The translations under genes were made by a program, and so were the position numbers. The notes under the pieces are model-generated. The model did not search any database and was not told the origin of the DNA. It saw only the letters and a program-made list of their open reading frames with translations. From Xanthocytophaga flava (lineage in GTDB: Bacteria > Bacteroidota > Bacteroidia > Cytophagales > 172606-1), in the NCBI RefSeq assembly GCF_030068545.1, contig NZ_JASJOR010000004.1:248001-312000 (forward strand): a stretch of 64,000 bases of DNA, in the 5' to 3' direction. This document shows, in pieces, positions 8,408 to 17,373 of the stretch; position 1 is the first letter of the stretch, and each line of letters begins with the position of its first letter.

Positions 8408-9127
8408 TTAGCTTTGAGGAAGATTACTTGCATTGATTGTATTCTTGATGTATGTCTTGGCAGCCATTAGTACATCAGCGGGTGCTTTGGCAGCGTCCAA
8501 ACCATTGGATGCAGTTACCACATCATCTCCGGCAAAGTCTGCAGAATTAGGACTCAATAGATCCCGGATTGCAGCAGCATGACGTGCTTCCACAGAAACT
8601 ATTTTTCCAGCTATCAACAGATAATCTGCGCTCTGGAGTAGCTTACCAGCTCCATTATAAGCGGAGACACCTAAATCTTCAAATACTTTGGCAGCGCCTA
8701 ATACAGCTGTACGGGAAGTAAAGTCAATAGAACTAAAGTCTACCTGCAGGCTTCCAATAGCATTAGATCCCAGAGCGGCCTTAAAAAAGTCACGATGCAC
8801 TAATTCATGATCACGAATTTCTGTCAGAATTTCCTGTTCCGCAGAACTCATACCAGAGTACTTGGAAGTAATTACTTGTGAATAGAATGCAGCTTCCAGT
8901 TGCTCTAATGCATAAGCATAGTTTAAGATCCCTGTATCTCCACTGCCCAGGTTTACTCCTTGAATGGTCATATCGTCGTCATCGTCTTTACATCCGGTGA
9001 GGACAAGGGCTGTCAATGCTGCAGATGCACCCAGGTACTTTAAAAAAGAACCTCGGCCCATAGGCGTAAGCATACCCTTTGTTTGCATGTGGCTTTCCTG
9101 TATTTCAGGAATGATGAGTTTGGACAT
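8408..9127 (-). CDS. Ferritin-like domain lipoprotein
   Basis: A 239-residue paralogue of the gene just downstream, first in a two-gene operon. The N-terminal part has a hydrophobic signal ending in LTGC followed by an acidic DDDDD tract, typical of an outer-membrane or surface lipoprotein of Bacteroidota. The ferritin-like core repeats the same helices: YAYALEQLEAAFY, IRDHELVHRDFFK, AKVFEDLGVSAYNG and IVSVEARHAAAIRDL. Its presumed partner uses a Tat signal instead, so the pair may sit in different envelope layers or assemble together. The start chosen is the first ATG; later in-frame ATGs at residues 14, 19 and 23 would still leave the signal intact. Confidence 0.87.
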   Translation of the reverse strand: MSKLIIPEIQESHMQTKGMLTPMGRGSFLKYLGASAALTALVLTGCKDDDDDMTIQGVNLGSGDTGILNYAYALEQLEAAFYSQVITSKYSGMSSAEQEILTEIRDHELVHRDFFKAALGSNAIGSLQVDFSSIDFTSRTAVLGAAKVFEDLGVSAYNGAGKLLQSADYLLIAGKIVSVEARHAAAIRDLLSPNSADFAGDDVVTASNGLDAAKAPADVLMAAKTYIKNTINASNLPQS

Positions 9128-9455
9128 AGCTTTACTCAGGTTGGTTTGGTTAAAAAATAAAACATCATATATGCCTGATTGTGTGATATTTATCTAATAC
9201 ACAGCTTTCATCATATAGTCTGTTCATACATACGTCTGCCTACAAATAATTGGATTTTATTTTTGTAAACAATTCCCGAAAAAAGATTTCACGCCAACGC
9301 TTACACACTGTAAATCAACAACATACAATAATTATTTTTTTCATAAAACCAGAAAACAACTGTAAGAAGCTGTGCAAAAGCAACAAAGGTTGTTATCTCA
9401 GGAGAGCCTGATACAACAACCTTTGTCAGAATTATACTACTAAATGAATGCAGAT
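9128..9455. other. Intergenic region between EPS operon end and ferritin-like operon
   Basis: 328 AT-rich bases with no credible gene. The hairpin at 9383-9426 lies just past the LruC-domain gene, and the rest should carry the promoter of the ferritin-like pair. I found no clear -7 box. Confidence 0.55.
9383..9426 (-). terminator. Hairpin at the end of the exopolysaccharide operon
   Basis: ACAAAGGTTGTT (9383-9394) pairs perfectly with AACAACCTTTGT (9415-9426). A second short stem (AGG/CCT) lies inside. On the minus strand the hairpin is followed by a short T-stretch. It begins 30 bases beyond the LruC-gene stop codon. Confidence 0.6.
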
Positions 9456-11501
9456 TTACTTCTTTGTATAAATATTACCTGTATTTCTGTATCCCGATTT
9501 ATTCAGATACCAGTCTTTATACAATGTTCCACCCGATTTAGCCCATGCAGCGTAATTCACATAGGCACTTGTTAATGCTTTCCCTTCTGATGGGTAATCA
9601 AATGGTTGAACAAAGCTAATTGCCCAAGGCAAATTACCTGATGTTTTATAGTATTTACCACTGGCAGTGTTGGTATTATCCTGATGTGTTCCAAAATACG
9701 TTGGATTTGCGAGCTTTGTATTTGAATATCCAGCCAGGTGTATCTCTCTGCCTCTTGTTGCATTAGCAATCAAAAAGGGATTAAAGGTCATATCTCCCAA
9801 CTCAGTTGATGTTACAGGTGTTGCAAAATCAACAGTCAGCTTCACTGTATCCGGAGTATTTACACTGGTATTAGAAACAACGTTTTCATATTGTCCTGAC
9901 CCGGATGAATATAAAGAGAATGCATTATCAAATGCAATCACAACACTCTTGTTCTGATTTGCCTCAACGCCATTTGATGCCAGTGTAACGATATTTTCTG
10001 TAAGTCGGGAACCTGATACTGATTTAATTTTTGACTGAGCAATAGGCATTTCAAAACCAAAACCGTTTTTAAAAGTAGCTCCAACTGCTGTAGGTACAAT
10101 ATCTGTTTTAAGTTGGATTACTTTATTCTGGGCATTGGCAATAGTTGTATGATAATACTTAACGACCAAATCATTCATATCATAATCCCCTACAGTAGGC
10201 CACATATCTTCAAATGCCAGCGTGCCAGGTACTCCTTTTGCCGGATAATAATTGATAAAGGCTTTGGTAGGATCCTTTGGAAAATCATCATACGTATCAT
10301 TGATACCGTCTTTATCTGAATCTATAGGTTTATCTACAGGTAGAAAGTCTTTAACATTCAGTCCATCAACCGGATTAGAAGAAATATAAAAAACAGCATC
10401 ATTAAAATCATTATCACAACCCGATACATCATCTCTACGCCAATCTTCAAATCCGAGAATCGTTATTTTGTATTTTGAGTCATATAGCAACACATTGTGC
10501 TTTTGTAGGTTTGTATTGGATTCCGGATTCAGATTTGAATTAGAGAATAGTTTATATGCTCCATTTCCGACGCCACTTCCATTCCAGCCTTGGGCAACTA
10601 ATACAAAACCGATACTAGTTCCTGGCTCAAAACGGCCAATTTTTACTTTCATACCCGTTTTCAGTCCACCGCCACTTCCTGCATAAGAGACATTGGGATA
10701 AATAATTTTGATATTGGTAATATCATTGACAGATGCAGGAGCACTTCCTGTAGGATACGTATAAAATCCAAGGCTATTGGTCCAGCCAGCTCCTTCATGC
10801 ACGAAAGTAACCCACACATCTGAGGTAGCTAATACATCCATATTGGTTTTTGTGGTAGCATCCACATAATCAGGGTGGTAGGTTGGCACAGGCTTTTGCT
10901 CTGGCAATGAAGCATTTATCCAGGACATCAGTTCCGAACTTACTGTATCTGTTTTTGCTTCTTTGTAGTTGGGTACTCCCTGACCGTTCCAGGTTCCCAG
11001 GTAAGAATAGGTAATAGCCTGTGTTCTGGCACCTGATGTATAGGCAGTACGTGCGGAACTAGCTTCCATTGTTTCATAGGTTATCGGATCACTTCCACCC
11101 AATACAGCATTGACTGTACCTTGTACAGGTAATACTATCTGATTAGGCAATCCTACATAGTTTGTATAAACTACTAATTTTTCGATATAAGATGGCAATG
11201 TCATATCAGTAGTCAGACTACCATTTACATCAGTCGCCCCTGTAAACAAAATTTTATCGGGAGCATCTGTTGACGCAACGGAAACACGTACGCTGGAAAG
11301 CGCGGTATTCTGGTTATCTTTCAAGATAAGTGCCAGTGAAACATTGGCAGTAGTACTATGATTAAAACTTTCGGGTATTTCTAACTGTATTGGCTCTTGC
11401 GAATCTCCTGGCTCTAGTCCCGGGTCTTTTACACAGGCAACAAGAGAGGTAATTAATGCAATGCCAAAGCATGATTTGAAAAAAACGGATTGAATAGGCA
11501 T
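9456..11501 (-). CDS. LruC-domain (DUF4114/DUF4842) surface lipoprotein
   Basis: A 681-residue exported protein with a lipobox-like LVAC (Cys23). The N-terminal third contains an Ig-like or carboxypeptidase-regulatory-like segment (about 45-130). The middle holds a DUF4114-type domain, ending in the acidic motif GFEDWRRDDVSGCDNDFND (about 350-370). The C-terminal half is the LruC/DUF4842 domain, with LAFEDMWPTVGDYDMNDLVV as its hallmark. The Asp/Asn-rich motifs suggest Ca2+ binding (inference). It begins 42 bases after the end of the last glycosyltransferase gene on the same strand, so it is probably co-transcribed with polysaccharide genes and could be a surface anchor or matrix protein. The biochemical function of this family is unknown. 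Confidence 0.88.
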   Translation of the reverse strand: MPIQSVFFKSCFGIALITSLVACVKDPGLEPGDSQEPIQLEIPESFNHSTTANVSLALILKDNQNTALSSVRVSVASTDAPDKILFTGATDVNGSLTTDMTLPSYIEKLVVYTNYVGLPNQIVLPVQGTVNAVLGGSDPITYETMEASSARTAYTSGARTQAITYSYLGTWNGQGVPNYKEAKTDTVSSELMSWINASLPEQKPVPTYHPDYVDATTKTNMDVLATSDVWVTFVHEGAGWTNSLGFYTYPTGSAPASVNDITNIKIIYPNVSYAGSGGGLKTGMKVKIGRFEPGTSIGFVLVAQGWNGSGVGNGAYKLFSNSNLNPESNTNLQKHNVLLYDSKYKITILGFEDWRRDDVSGCDNDFNDAVFYISSNPVDGLNVKDFLPVDKPIDSDKDGINDTYDDFPKDPTKAFINYYPAKGVPGTLAFEDMWPTVGDYDMNDLVVKYYHTTIANAQNKVIQLKTDIVPTAVGATFKNGFGFEMPIAQSKIKSVSGSRLTENIVTLASNGVEANQNKSVVIAFDNAFSLYSSGSGQYENVVSNTSVNTPDTVKLTVDFATPVTSTELGDMTFNPFLIANATRGREIHLAGYSNTKLANPTYFGTHQDNTNTASGKYYKTSGNLPWAISFVQPFDYPSEGKALTSAYVNYAAWAKSGGTLYKDWYLNKSGYRNTGNIYTKK

Positions 11502-11543
11502 ACAAATGCTTAATAATTGTTTTGTTTTAGAAGGCTTGAAACA

Positions 11544-12713
11544 TCAGGCATAAGCAGATCTTTTTGCTTTTTCCCAAGCCGCAGGCTGCGACTGACGGAC
11601 AAAACGCAAAAACCCAAAAAATACTGCAACATTCATCATACTAAAATAGAGCGGAATCAGAAGCAATTTTATTTTCCTGCCACGGCCATCAGCATACCAG
11701 CCAATGTATGCCATTGCATAGAACAGAATTTGTGAAATTGTGAACAAAGTATAGATACCACCTAACTGAAAAGATAAATAAGCACTTACAGGCAACAAGA
11801 TTGCCAGCATCAATGGTGTCAGACTCCAGCGTAGTACCCGGTGTGAGACATAAAGAAATGTTATTACCGGATGCTTAAATATATTCAGCAGGCTTGTAAG
11901 TCGTGACATAGATTGCCAGCCTCCTGCACAAATGCGAATTTTGCGTTTCATCTCATCTTTCAATGACTCAGAAGGTAATTCGGAAGCAAATGCTTTAGGC
12001 TCATACACTACCTTATATCCTTTCTCTACAATTCTTAGGGATTGGACAAAATCGTCCAGAATGCTATCCTCCTCCAGAGGAGCAAATAGCTCTTTCCGAA
12101 ACGACACCAATTCACCGGCTGCTCCCATGAGGCTATAAATATCTGAGTCACAACGTTTCAGAAAAGATTCATATTTCCAATAAAGACCTTCTCCATTTCC
12201 TGCTGCAGATTGATCCTGTTGTACTTTCTTTTCTCCAGACACTGCTCCTACCTTAGGATCATGGTAATGTTTGATAATTTCCCGTACAGCTTCTTTGTTA
12301 AGCCGTGTATTACTATCTGTGAAAATCACCAGAGGATGTTTCACAAAATGCATTACCCGATTCTCTGCAGCTGCTTTACCTTTACGGGCTGCTTCGTGTA
12401 CATGCAGTACCCGAGGATATTTTTCCAGTATAGAGGCCGAATGGTCATTCGATCCATCTGTAATCACAATCAGTTGGAGCTTCTCAGCCGGATAATCAAG
12501 CTCCAGGCAATTTTCTACCTTTTGAGCAAGAATATCTGCTTCATTGTATGCAGGTATAACCAGCGTAACTTCAGGCTCATATGATTGGTCAAAATTCTTC
12601 TGTGTCCATAATTTGGTAACCTTTGCCCAAATACCAACCAGCAGGGCATAGCCTATAAAGGTATAGAATACTATACTTACACAGATCCAGAACAGGATTT
12701 CAATAACTTGCAT
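11544..12713 (-). CDS. Membrane glycosyltransferase, family 2
   Basis: A 389-residue GT2-type enzyme. One N-terminal membrane segment (about 5-30) is followed by the GT-A catalytic domain (about 48-280), with VTLVIPAYNEADIL at the nucleotide-binding start, the donor/metal site FTDSNT, and the acceptor region EEDSILDDFV. Three or four further membrane helices occupy the C-terminus. It likely adds a sugar to the lipid-linked repeat unit or to a growing chain on the cytoplasmic face. The start overlaps the preceding glycosyltransferase gene by 14 bases, indicating translational coupling. The sugar specificity cannot be read from sequence. Confidence 0.92.
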   Translation of the reverse strand: MQVIEILFWICVSIVFYTFIGYALLVGIWAKVTKLWTQKNFDQSYEPEVTLVIPAYNEADILAQKVENCLELDYPAEKLQLIVITDGSNDHSASILEKYPRVLHVHEAARKGKAAAENRVMHFVKHPLVIFTDSNTRLNKEAVREIIKHYHDPKVGAVSGEKKVQQDQSAAGNGEGLYWKYESFLKRCDSDIYSLMGAAGELVSFRKELFAPLEEDSILDDFVQSLRIVEKGYKVVYEPKAFASELPSESLKDEMKRKIRICAGGWQSMSRLTSLLNIFKHPVITFLYVSHRVLRWSLTPLMLAILLPVSAYLSFQLGGIYTLFTISQILFYAMAYIGWYADGRGRKIKLLLIPLYFSMMNVAVFFGFLRFVRQSQPAAWEKAKRSAYA

Positions 12714-13890
12714 ATATATTTGAGTGAGAGGTAGAGATTCGACCAGTTATCTTTTCATAAGTGGCCAGTGTAGAAATTGCCGTATCTTTCCATGAAAATG
12801 AAGTGGCCCGGCTCTTACCAGCTTTTCGGAATCGTTCTGCCAGAGCCGTATTACATAGCATCTGTTTCATACCTACTGCCATCTCTCCTGCATCTGCGGG
12901 ATTAATCAATAAGGTAGCGCCTCCACTAATTTCAGGCATAGAGGTTGTTTGTGAAGTTATGACAGGAGTACCACAAGCCATGGCTTCAATAATAGGAATA
13001 CCAAATCCTTCACTAAAAGAAGGAAACAGAAAACAATCTGAAAGATGATACAGAGCAGCCAGTTCCTCTGATGTTAAATAGGAAACCAGATGTATATATT
13101 TTCGAATATCCTGTATGCCCTCTTCTGTCAATTTCTGCATCAGATAAGTTTCATCTATGCCTTTGATGACTAGTGAAGCCAGGTTAGGATTTTGTTGCTG
13201 AAAAATATGGAAAGCCTTTAATACGCCTGTAAGGTTTTTTCTAGGCTCCGTATTACCCAGAAAAAAGAAAAAATGTTCTGGCAAATGGTATTTATGCCGA
13301 ATCTGTGCCAGGTAACTTTCGTCCAATTCTTCAAAGAAATGTGGAGATACTCCATTATAGGTCACCTGAATTTTTTGTTCAGAAACATTCAGCACCCGTG
13401 CAATCTCATGTTTCTGAAAGTTAGATACAGTAAGCAACGCGTCTGCTTTTCTGGCAACAGAAGGAACAACCCACTTTCTATACATATTTCCAAAATGCTG
13501 ATAGGAATTACCTTTCTTTCCCTTAACCTGCGGGTCTTTTTGCATGAAAATCACATCATGCAATGTCAGTAACAATTTGGTTTTTAATCTCAGAGGGGCT
13601 GTATTAGCCGTACAATGCAATAGATCCAAAGAATACTTTTTTGCCAAGTCTGGTAAAGTCCATTGTTCCCAAAGAGGATAGGATAAGGTCTTCTGGGTTA
13701 TGATATGAAAGTTCTTAGTCTCATCTATGCACTGTTCATCTTCACCCGGTTGAGCAAAAATGTAATACTGGTTTATGGTATCTATTTCCTGTAAAGCTTT
13801 TATCAACTCCAGTGCATAGATATCCATACCATGTTTTCGGGCACGAAAAAGCCGTTGGGCCTCGATACCAATCCGTAAAGGTGTATTCAT
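12700..13890 (-). CDS. Glycosyltransferase family 4/1 (GT-B fold)
   Basis: A 396-residue soluble glycosyltransferase. The N-terminal half matches the glycosyltransferase 4 domain (IGIEAQRLFRARKHGMDIYALEL, glycine-poor here). The C-terminal half is the Glycos_transf_1 domain, with YNGVSPHFF, FLGNTEPRKNL and the donor-binding signature FPSFSEGFGIPIIEAMACG. Members transfer hexoses such as mannose or rhamnose to lipid-linked oligosaccharides. The gene sits 2 bases after the acyltransferase gene and overlaps the next gene by 14 bases, firmly inside the operon. Confidence 0.93.
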   Translation of the reverse strand: MNTPLRIGIEAQRLFRARKHGMDIYALELIKALQEIDTINQYYIFAQPGEDEQCIDETKNFHIITQKTLSYPLWEQWTLPDLAKKYSLDLLHCTANTAPLRLKTKLLLTLHDVIFMQKDPQVKGKKGNSYQHFGNMYRKWVVPSVARKADALLTVSNFQKHEIARVLNVSEQKIQVTYNGVSPHFFEELDESYLAQIRHKYHLPEHFFFFLGNTEPRKNLTGVLKAFHIFQQQNPNLASLVIKGIDETYLMQKLTEEGIQDIRKYIHLVSYLTSEELAALYHLSDCFLFPSFSEGFGIPIIEAMACGTPVITSQTTSMPEISGGATLLINPADAGEMAVGMKQMLCNTALAERFRKAGKSRATSFSWKDTAISTLATYEKITGRISTSHSNIYASY

Positions 13891-13892
13891 AA

Positions 13893-14852
13893 TCAGGCCT
13901 TTGTATACCCAAAGAAATATTTATTAACGAAAGGCAAAGACGAAGTCAGATAGACTGTCAGATAAGTGGCAATTACTGTAATTAAAAAGAGAGCGACTGT
14001 AAGAGGTCCTTTGATGGTCAGAAATGAGCTAGCAAGCAGAATTACTGAGTAATGATATAGATAAATAGCCAGTGACTGCTTGTTACAAAAGAGAATGAAT
14101 GAATTTTTAGTTAGTGTCTGTTCCGAAGCATATACTATTGCCCAATAGATCAGACCTATATTTAATACCCAATAAGGCAGAAAGGAAACCAGTCGGTCAA
14201 CAGGAAAATAAACAGAAACTATCAATAAACTTAAAGATACACCAGCAGCAAGCAATACATAGTGCATTTTAACCTTTGGAAATACATCTGGATACGCCCT
14301 TAGTACATATCCTAGATAAAAGAATCCAAAATAGCCATAGATACGTTTATCTCCCAGATAATACAACCACGGATAGATCATATTATCAGGATGTTCTCTA
14401 TACAGGATATACCACCCCAGACAAAGAAGCATACTTGCACCCAAAACAACCTTATAAGAAATGTTCCAGTATTCCAATAACTTTACAGACAATACCATAC
14501 CCAATAAGGCAGGTACAAACCATAAATGATAGTATGGATACAAAATCTCATGTTGTGAGTCAACCGGAATACTCAATAACCTGCGCCACAGATAATAAAT
14601 ACATACTGCCAGTATCCAGGGTATAATCATCCGATACAGATACTTGTGCAAAATCTGGAATGTACTTGTATTTCTGATATAGTCTCGTTTAATAAGAAAT
14701 CCTCCGATACCCAGAAAAAGAGGCATATGAAATGAATACAGAATAAATACGGGCGTACCTGGAGAAAGGCAATGTGAAAGCACTACCAGAATAATAAGTA
14801 CTCCACGAATAGCATCCAGACCAGGATAATAGGTCTGTGTTTTAAGGCTCAT
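13893..14852 (-). CDS. Membrane acyltransferase, family 3 (OatA/WecH-like)
   Basis: A 319-residue polytopic membrane protein of the acyltransferase 3 family, which O-acylates (often O-acetylates) extracellular polysaccharides. The signature is at the N-terminus: GLDAIRGVLIILVVLSHC, with the conserved His, and then FHMPLFLGIGGFLIK. About ten hydrophobic segments span the rest. It overlaps the upstream glycosyltransferase by 11 bases and is followed after 2 bases by the next one, so it probably decorates the polymer made by this operon. The acyl group and position are unknown. Confidence 0.92.
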   Translation of the reverse strand: MSLKTQTYYPGLDAIRGVLIILVVLSHCLSPGTPVFILYSFHMPLFLGIGGFLIKRDYIRNTSTFQILHKYLYRMIIPWILAVCIYYLWRRLLSIPVDSQHEILYPYYHLWFVPALLGMVLSVKLLEYWNISYKVVLGASMLLCLGWYILYREHPDNMIYPWLYYLGDKRIYGYFGFFYLGYVLRAYPDVFPKVKMHYVLLAAGVSLSLLIVSVYFPVDRLVSFLPYWVLNIGLIYWAIVYASEQTLTKNSFILFCNKQSLAIYLYHYSVILLASSFLTIKGPLTVALFLITVIATYLTVYLTSSLPFVNKYFFGYTKA

Positions 14853-16056
14853 AGACAGGTTCTTTTTGTTCTAATGATGATGGCAATGCATCATACATTG
14901 CCTGGGCAGATGCTTCCCATGTATGCCCTTTCGCAAAGGAAGTTCTGGCTAATGCCTGTGCATGATTGTCTTCGGCCAGTGCTTTTTCAAGTAAAACAAT
15001 ATATTCACCTGAACTTTTTGCCAGGTATACATAGTCTGCAAACATCTCCATAGCACGTGTACTGGTGGCAACAACAGGTTTACCCATTCCCAGATACTCG
15101 TCTATCTTACGGGGATAATTGCCTATAGTAAGTTCATTTACCAGTTGCGGATTGATACAAACATCCAGATGTTGTAAATAAGCAGGCAACTGAGATGGTG
15201 GCTTAGTTCCTGTGAAGTAGACATTTTTCTTCTGATGAAGCCTGGAATCTTTAAAAACCTGGTCTTCCGGCCCTACCAACACAAAACTCCAGTCAGGTCG
15301 GGCATCAGCAAGACTTTCAAGCAAGGCTATATCCAGCCGGGCAGCAGTAAGAAATCCAGTATATCCAATAATAGGTCTTGGCAAGTTGGTTAATTCAATA
15401 GGAACGGAATGTTTAACAGCAGGATCAAATGCGTCCAGTTCACATCCCTGACCTATATCATAACTTTGGGGATTACTTTTACGCGCATAGTCTGCCAGAT
15501 AAGCAGAGTTAGCTACTACCAGATCTGCTTTTTGCATCAGTTCTGCTTCGGTCCAGGTACCATGTTTTTTAAAATAATCCTGTGTAATCAGATAATCCCG
15601 TACATAGTAAATATATTTCTCAGGATGTATCAGTTCTTTCTGATTCAACCCTAAAAACATTTGGCTATCGTTAAATAAAGTAAATCCGGAAAATTCTAAC
15701 TGACAGATAGCTTTCCAAACGGATTTTGCCAGTAATCTGTTATTGTATCCATTCAACCGACGAAACAACGACTTTGAAGTCAACCAATTGATTGATAAAC
15801 AAATACAATCAGGTGTATAGACCCATATATTTGTATCTACCTGCTGTAAAGATGGTGCTACATTCCAGACAGATTTTAATCTCTGACGCACTTTAGGATC
15901 TTTTCTTCCCTTCAACACAGTCTTGATATCCAGAGGAGGATTCACATACAATACCCTGTTTTTCCTGGCAAACTCCATAGCAAGATTTCGGGCATTACTC
16001 CCTATCTCCAGATCCCAGCTTTGCTGGACCAGCATAACAATATCTTTATTTTCCAT
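14842..16056 (-). CDS. Glycosyltransferase (GT-B, TuaH-like)
   Basis: A 404-residue GT-B enzyme resembling TuaH-type transferases. The start MENKDIVMLVQQSWDLEIGSN and the stretch LYVNPPLD are characteristic. The C-terminal half has PIIGYTGFL, the VLVGPEDQ strand, and the donor-site region NYPRKIDEYLGMGKPVVATS, in which EYL-GKPVV replaces the common E-xxxxGTPV. The start codon lies inside the end of the newly noticed 40-residue ORF (11 bases of overlap), and its stop overlaps the acyltransferase gene. Sugar specificity is unknown. Confidence 0.88.
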   Translation of the reverse strand: MENKDIVMLVQQSWDLEIGSNARNLAMEFARKNRVLYVNPPLDIKTVLKGRKDPKVRQRLKSVWNVAPSLQQVDTNIWVYTPDCICLSINWLTSKSLFRRLNGYNNRLLAKSVWKAICQLEFSGFTLFNDSQMFLGLNQKELIHPEKYIYYVRDYLITQDYFKKHGTWTEAELMQKADLVVANSAYLADYARKSNPQSYDIGQGCELDAFDPAVKHSVPIELTNLPRPIIGYTGFLTAARLDIALLESLADARPDWSFVLVGPEDQVFKDSRLHQKKNVYFTGTKPPSQLPAYLQHLDVCINPQLVNELTIGNYPRKIDEYLGMGKPVVATSTRAMEMFADYVYLAKSSGEYIVLLEKALAEDNHAQALARTSFAKGHTWEASAQAMYDALPSSLEQKEPVYEP

Positions 16057-16168
16057 ATCGTCCCTTTTTTACGGGCTGAGCAGCTAGTTTCTCTTTCACT
16101 TTCTTCCCATTCAAAAATCCAAATACAAGTGCCAGAATAGCAGGTATAGCAATAATATCCCAAGGCAT
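16046..16168 (-). CDS. 40-residue single-helix membrane peptide in the EPS operon
   Basis: A short ORF, ATG at 16168 to TAA at 16046, encoding 40 residues. It begins MPWDIIAIPAILALVFGFLN, a hydrophobic helix of about 16 residues, and ends in a strongly basic tail (GKKVKEK... then KKGRYGK). Positive charges after the helix predict an N-out, C-in topology. It starts 5 bases after the stop codon of the membrane glycosyltransferase gene, and its end overlaps the start of the next glycosyltransferase gene by 11 bases. This tight spacing, matching the style of the rest of the operon, is the main evidence that it is translated. I recognise no family. Possible roles are a small partner of the neighbouring transferase or a coupling peptide (inference). 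Confidence 0.6.
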   Translation of the reverse strand: MPWDIIAIPAILALVFGFLNGKKVKEKLAAQPVKKGRYGK

Positions 16169-16173
16169 AGTTG

Positions 16174-17373
16174 TTACAGTTTAGCGTTAGATGTTGATGT
16201 ATGAGGAGTATGAATAAATGTATTACCAGCTTTCCGGCTGCGAATCAAAGCGATACTCATAGCTTTCAGAGCAACTGGCAGATTGATTAAGGCACGCCAG
16301 AGTTGTTTATTATAGAATCTTTTAGGGAGTGCAATCAGTAAAGCACTTCCTGTAAGAATAAGTAGTGAAAACCAGAATAGAAATGAAGGCCCCCAGGGTA
16401 AGAATATACTTAGAAAAGTAATTCCTGTTAAAACACCCATAAGCAATACCCGAGGTAGCAACAGGGACTGTACTATCTTATCAAAGAAGGCAACATTTCC
16501 CTTAAACAAAAGTTGATACAAACCAGCTGATAAGTGTCCTCCAACGAAATCAATCTGGGTGGCAATCCAGCGTGTGCGTTGTTTAGTAAAGACCTGGGCA
16601 CTTGATACTTTCTCATCATACACCCATCCTGTTTCCAGATAGTGAATGGTCACCTTGTCACGTAGCACTCTTATATCAAGCTCTTTATCTTCACCAGCAG
16701 TTTCACCAATATCAGCAAGCAGCTTCTTAAGATAGGTAAACTCAAAAGCCATTCCTGAACCAATCAGAGCAGAGGATAATCCTACAGCACGGTGCCCCTT
16801 ACGAAATATGTGATTATTGACCTCTTCATTACAGGCATCCAGTAAGGCAAAAGATGTATCCACATTTTTGGCAGTCCGATGTCCCTGAACCACCCGATAT
16901 CCATTGTCAAATGTAATGTCCACTTGATTCAGAAATCCATCACCCATAATATTGTCCGCATCCAGAATCACAGCAATGGGATAAATATGCTCAGGTAACA
17001 GGTTCATAGCATATCGGAGGGCTTTTCCTTTAGTACTTTTCTCGAAATGCACCTCTATCACTTCCGCACCCAGACTACGCAATGTCTGAAGAGTAAATGC
17101 TTGCAACTGATCAGCAATGATAACAACCCGAAAGTCGCCTGCATAGTTATGTTTTAATGCTTTACGGGCCGTCTCAAGAATAACAGCATCTTCTTTATAG
17201 GCAGGTATCAATACACAAATAGGCCTGTTTTTATAAATGGGCTTGTTGGCTTTTATGACTTCCTTATAAAAATGTCCAGCGACAGCGAAAAACAGTAGAT
17301 ATACAGTATGAAATGCCAGATAGCCAGCTGTAACATACAATGTTACCTGAATCACAGTTTCCAGTATACTCAT
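16174..17373 (-). CDS. Membrane glycosyltransferase, family 2 (processive-type architecture)
   Basis: A 399-residue GT2 enzyme: N-terminal membrane helix (about 8-30), catalytic GT-A domain (about 48-280), then three C-terminal membrane segments. Visible motifs are VLIPAYKEDAV, the DADN donor site (VILDADNIM), a GED acceptor site (TAGEDKELD) and TRWIATQ, which resembles the QxxRW-type motif of processive synthases (here QRTRW). It could therefore be a polymerising synthase of the hyaluronan/cellulose kind or a simple chain-building transferase. The start overlaps the preceding acyltransferase gene by 4 bases (ATGA type). Confidence 0.9.
   Translation of the reverse strand: MSILETVIQVTLYVTAGYLAFHTVYLLFFAVAGHFYKEVIKANKPIYKNRPICVLIPAYKEDAVILETARKALKHNYAGDFRVVIIADQLQAFTLQTLRSLGAEVIEVHFEKSTKGKALRYAMNLLPEHIYPIAVILDADNIMGDGFLNQVDITFDNGYRVVQGHRTAKNVDTSFALLDACNEEVNNHIFRKGHRAVGLSSALIGSGMAFEFTYLKKLLADIGETAGEDKELDIRVLRDKVTIHYLETGWVYDEKVSSAQVFTKQRTRWIATQIDFVGGHLSAGLYQLLFKGNVAFFDKIVQSLLLPRVLLMGVLTGITFLSIFLPWGPSFLFWFSLLILTGSALLIALPKRFYNKQLWRALINLPVALKAMSIALIRSRKAGNTFIHTPHTSTSNAKL

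Noticed and set aside
12210..12584. 124-codon plus-strand ORF inside the family 2 glycosyltransferase gene
   Set aside because: It is antisense to conserved catalytic motifs and Cys/Phe-rich in the way shadow frames of AT-rich genes are.
14276..14626. 116-codon plus-strand ORF inside the acyltransferase gene
   Set aside because: It is antisense to a clear membrane acyltransferase and has no features of its own.
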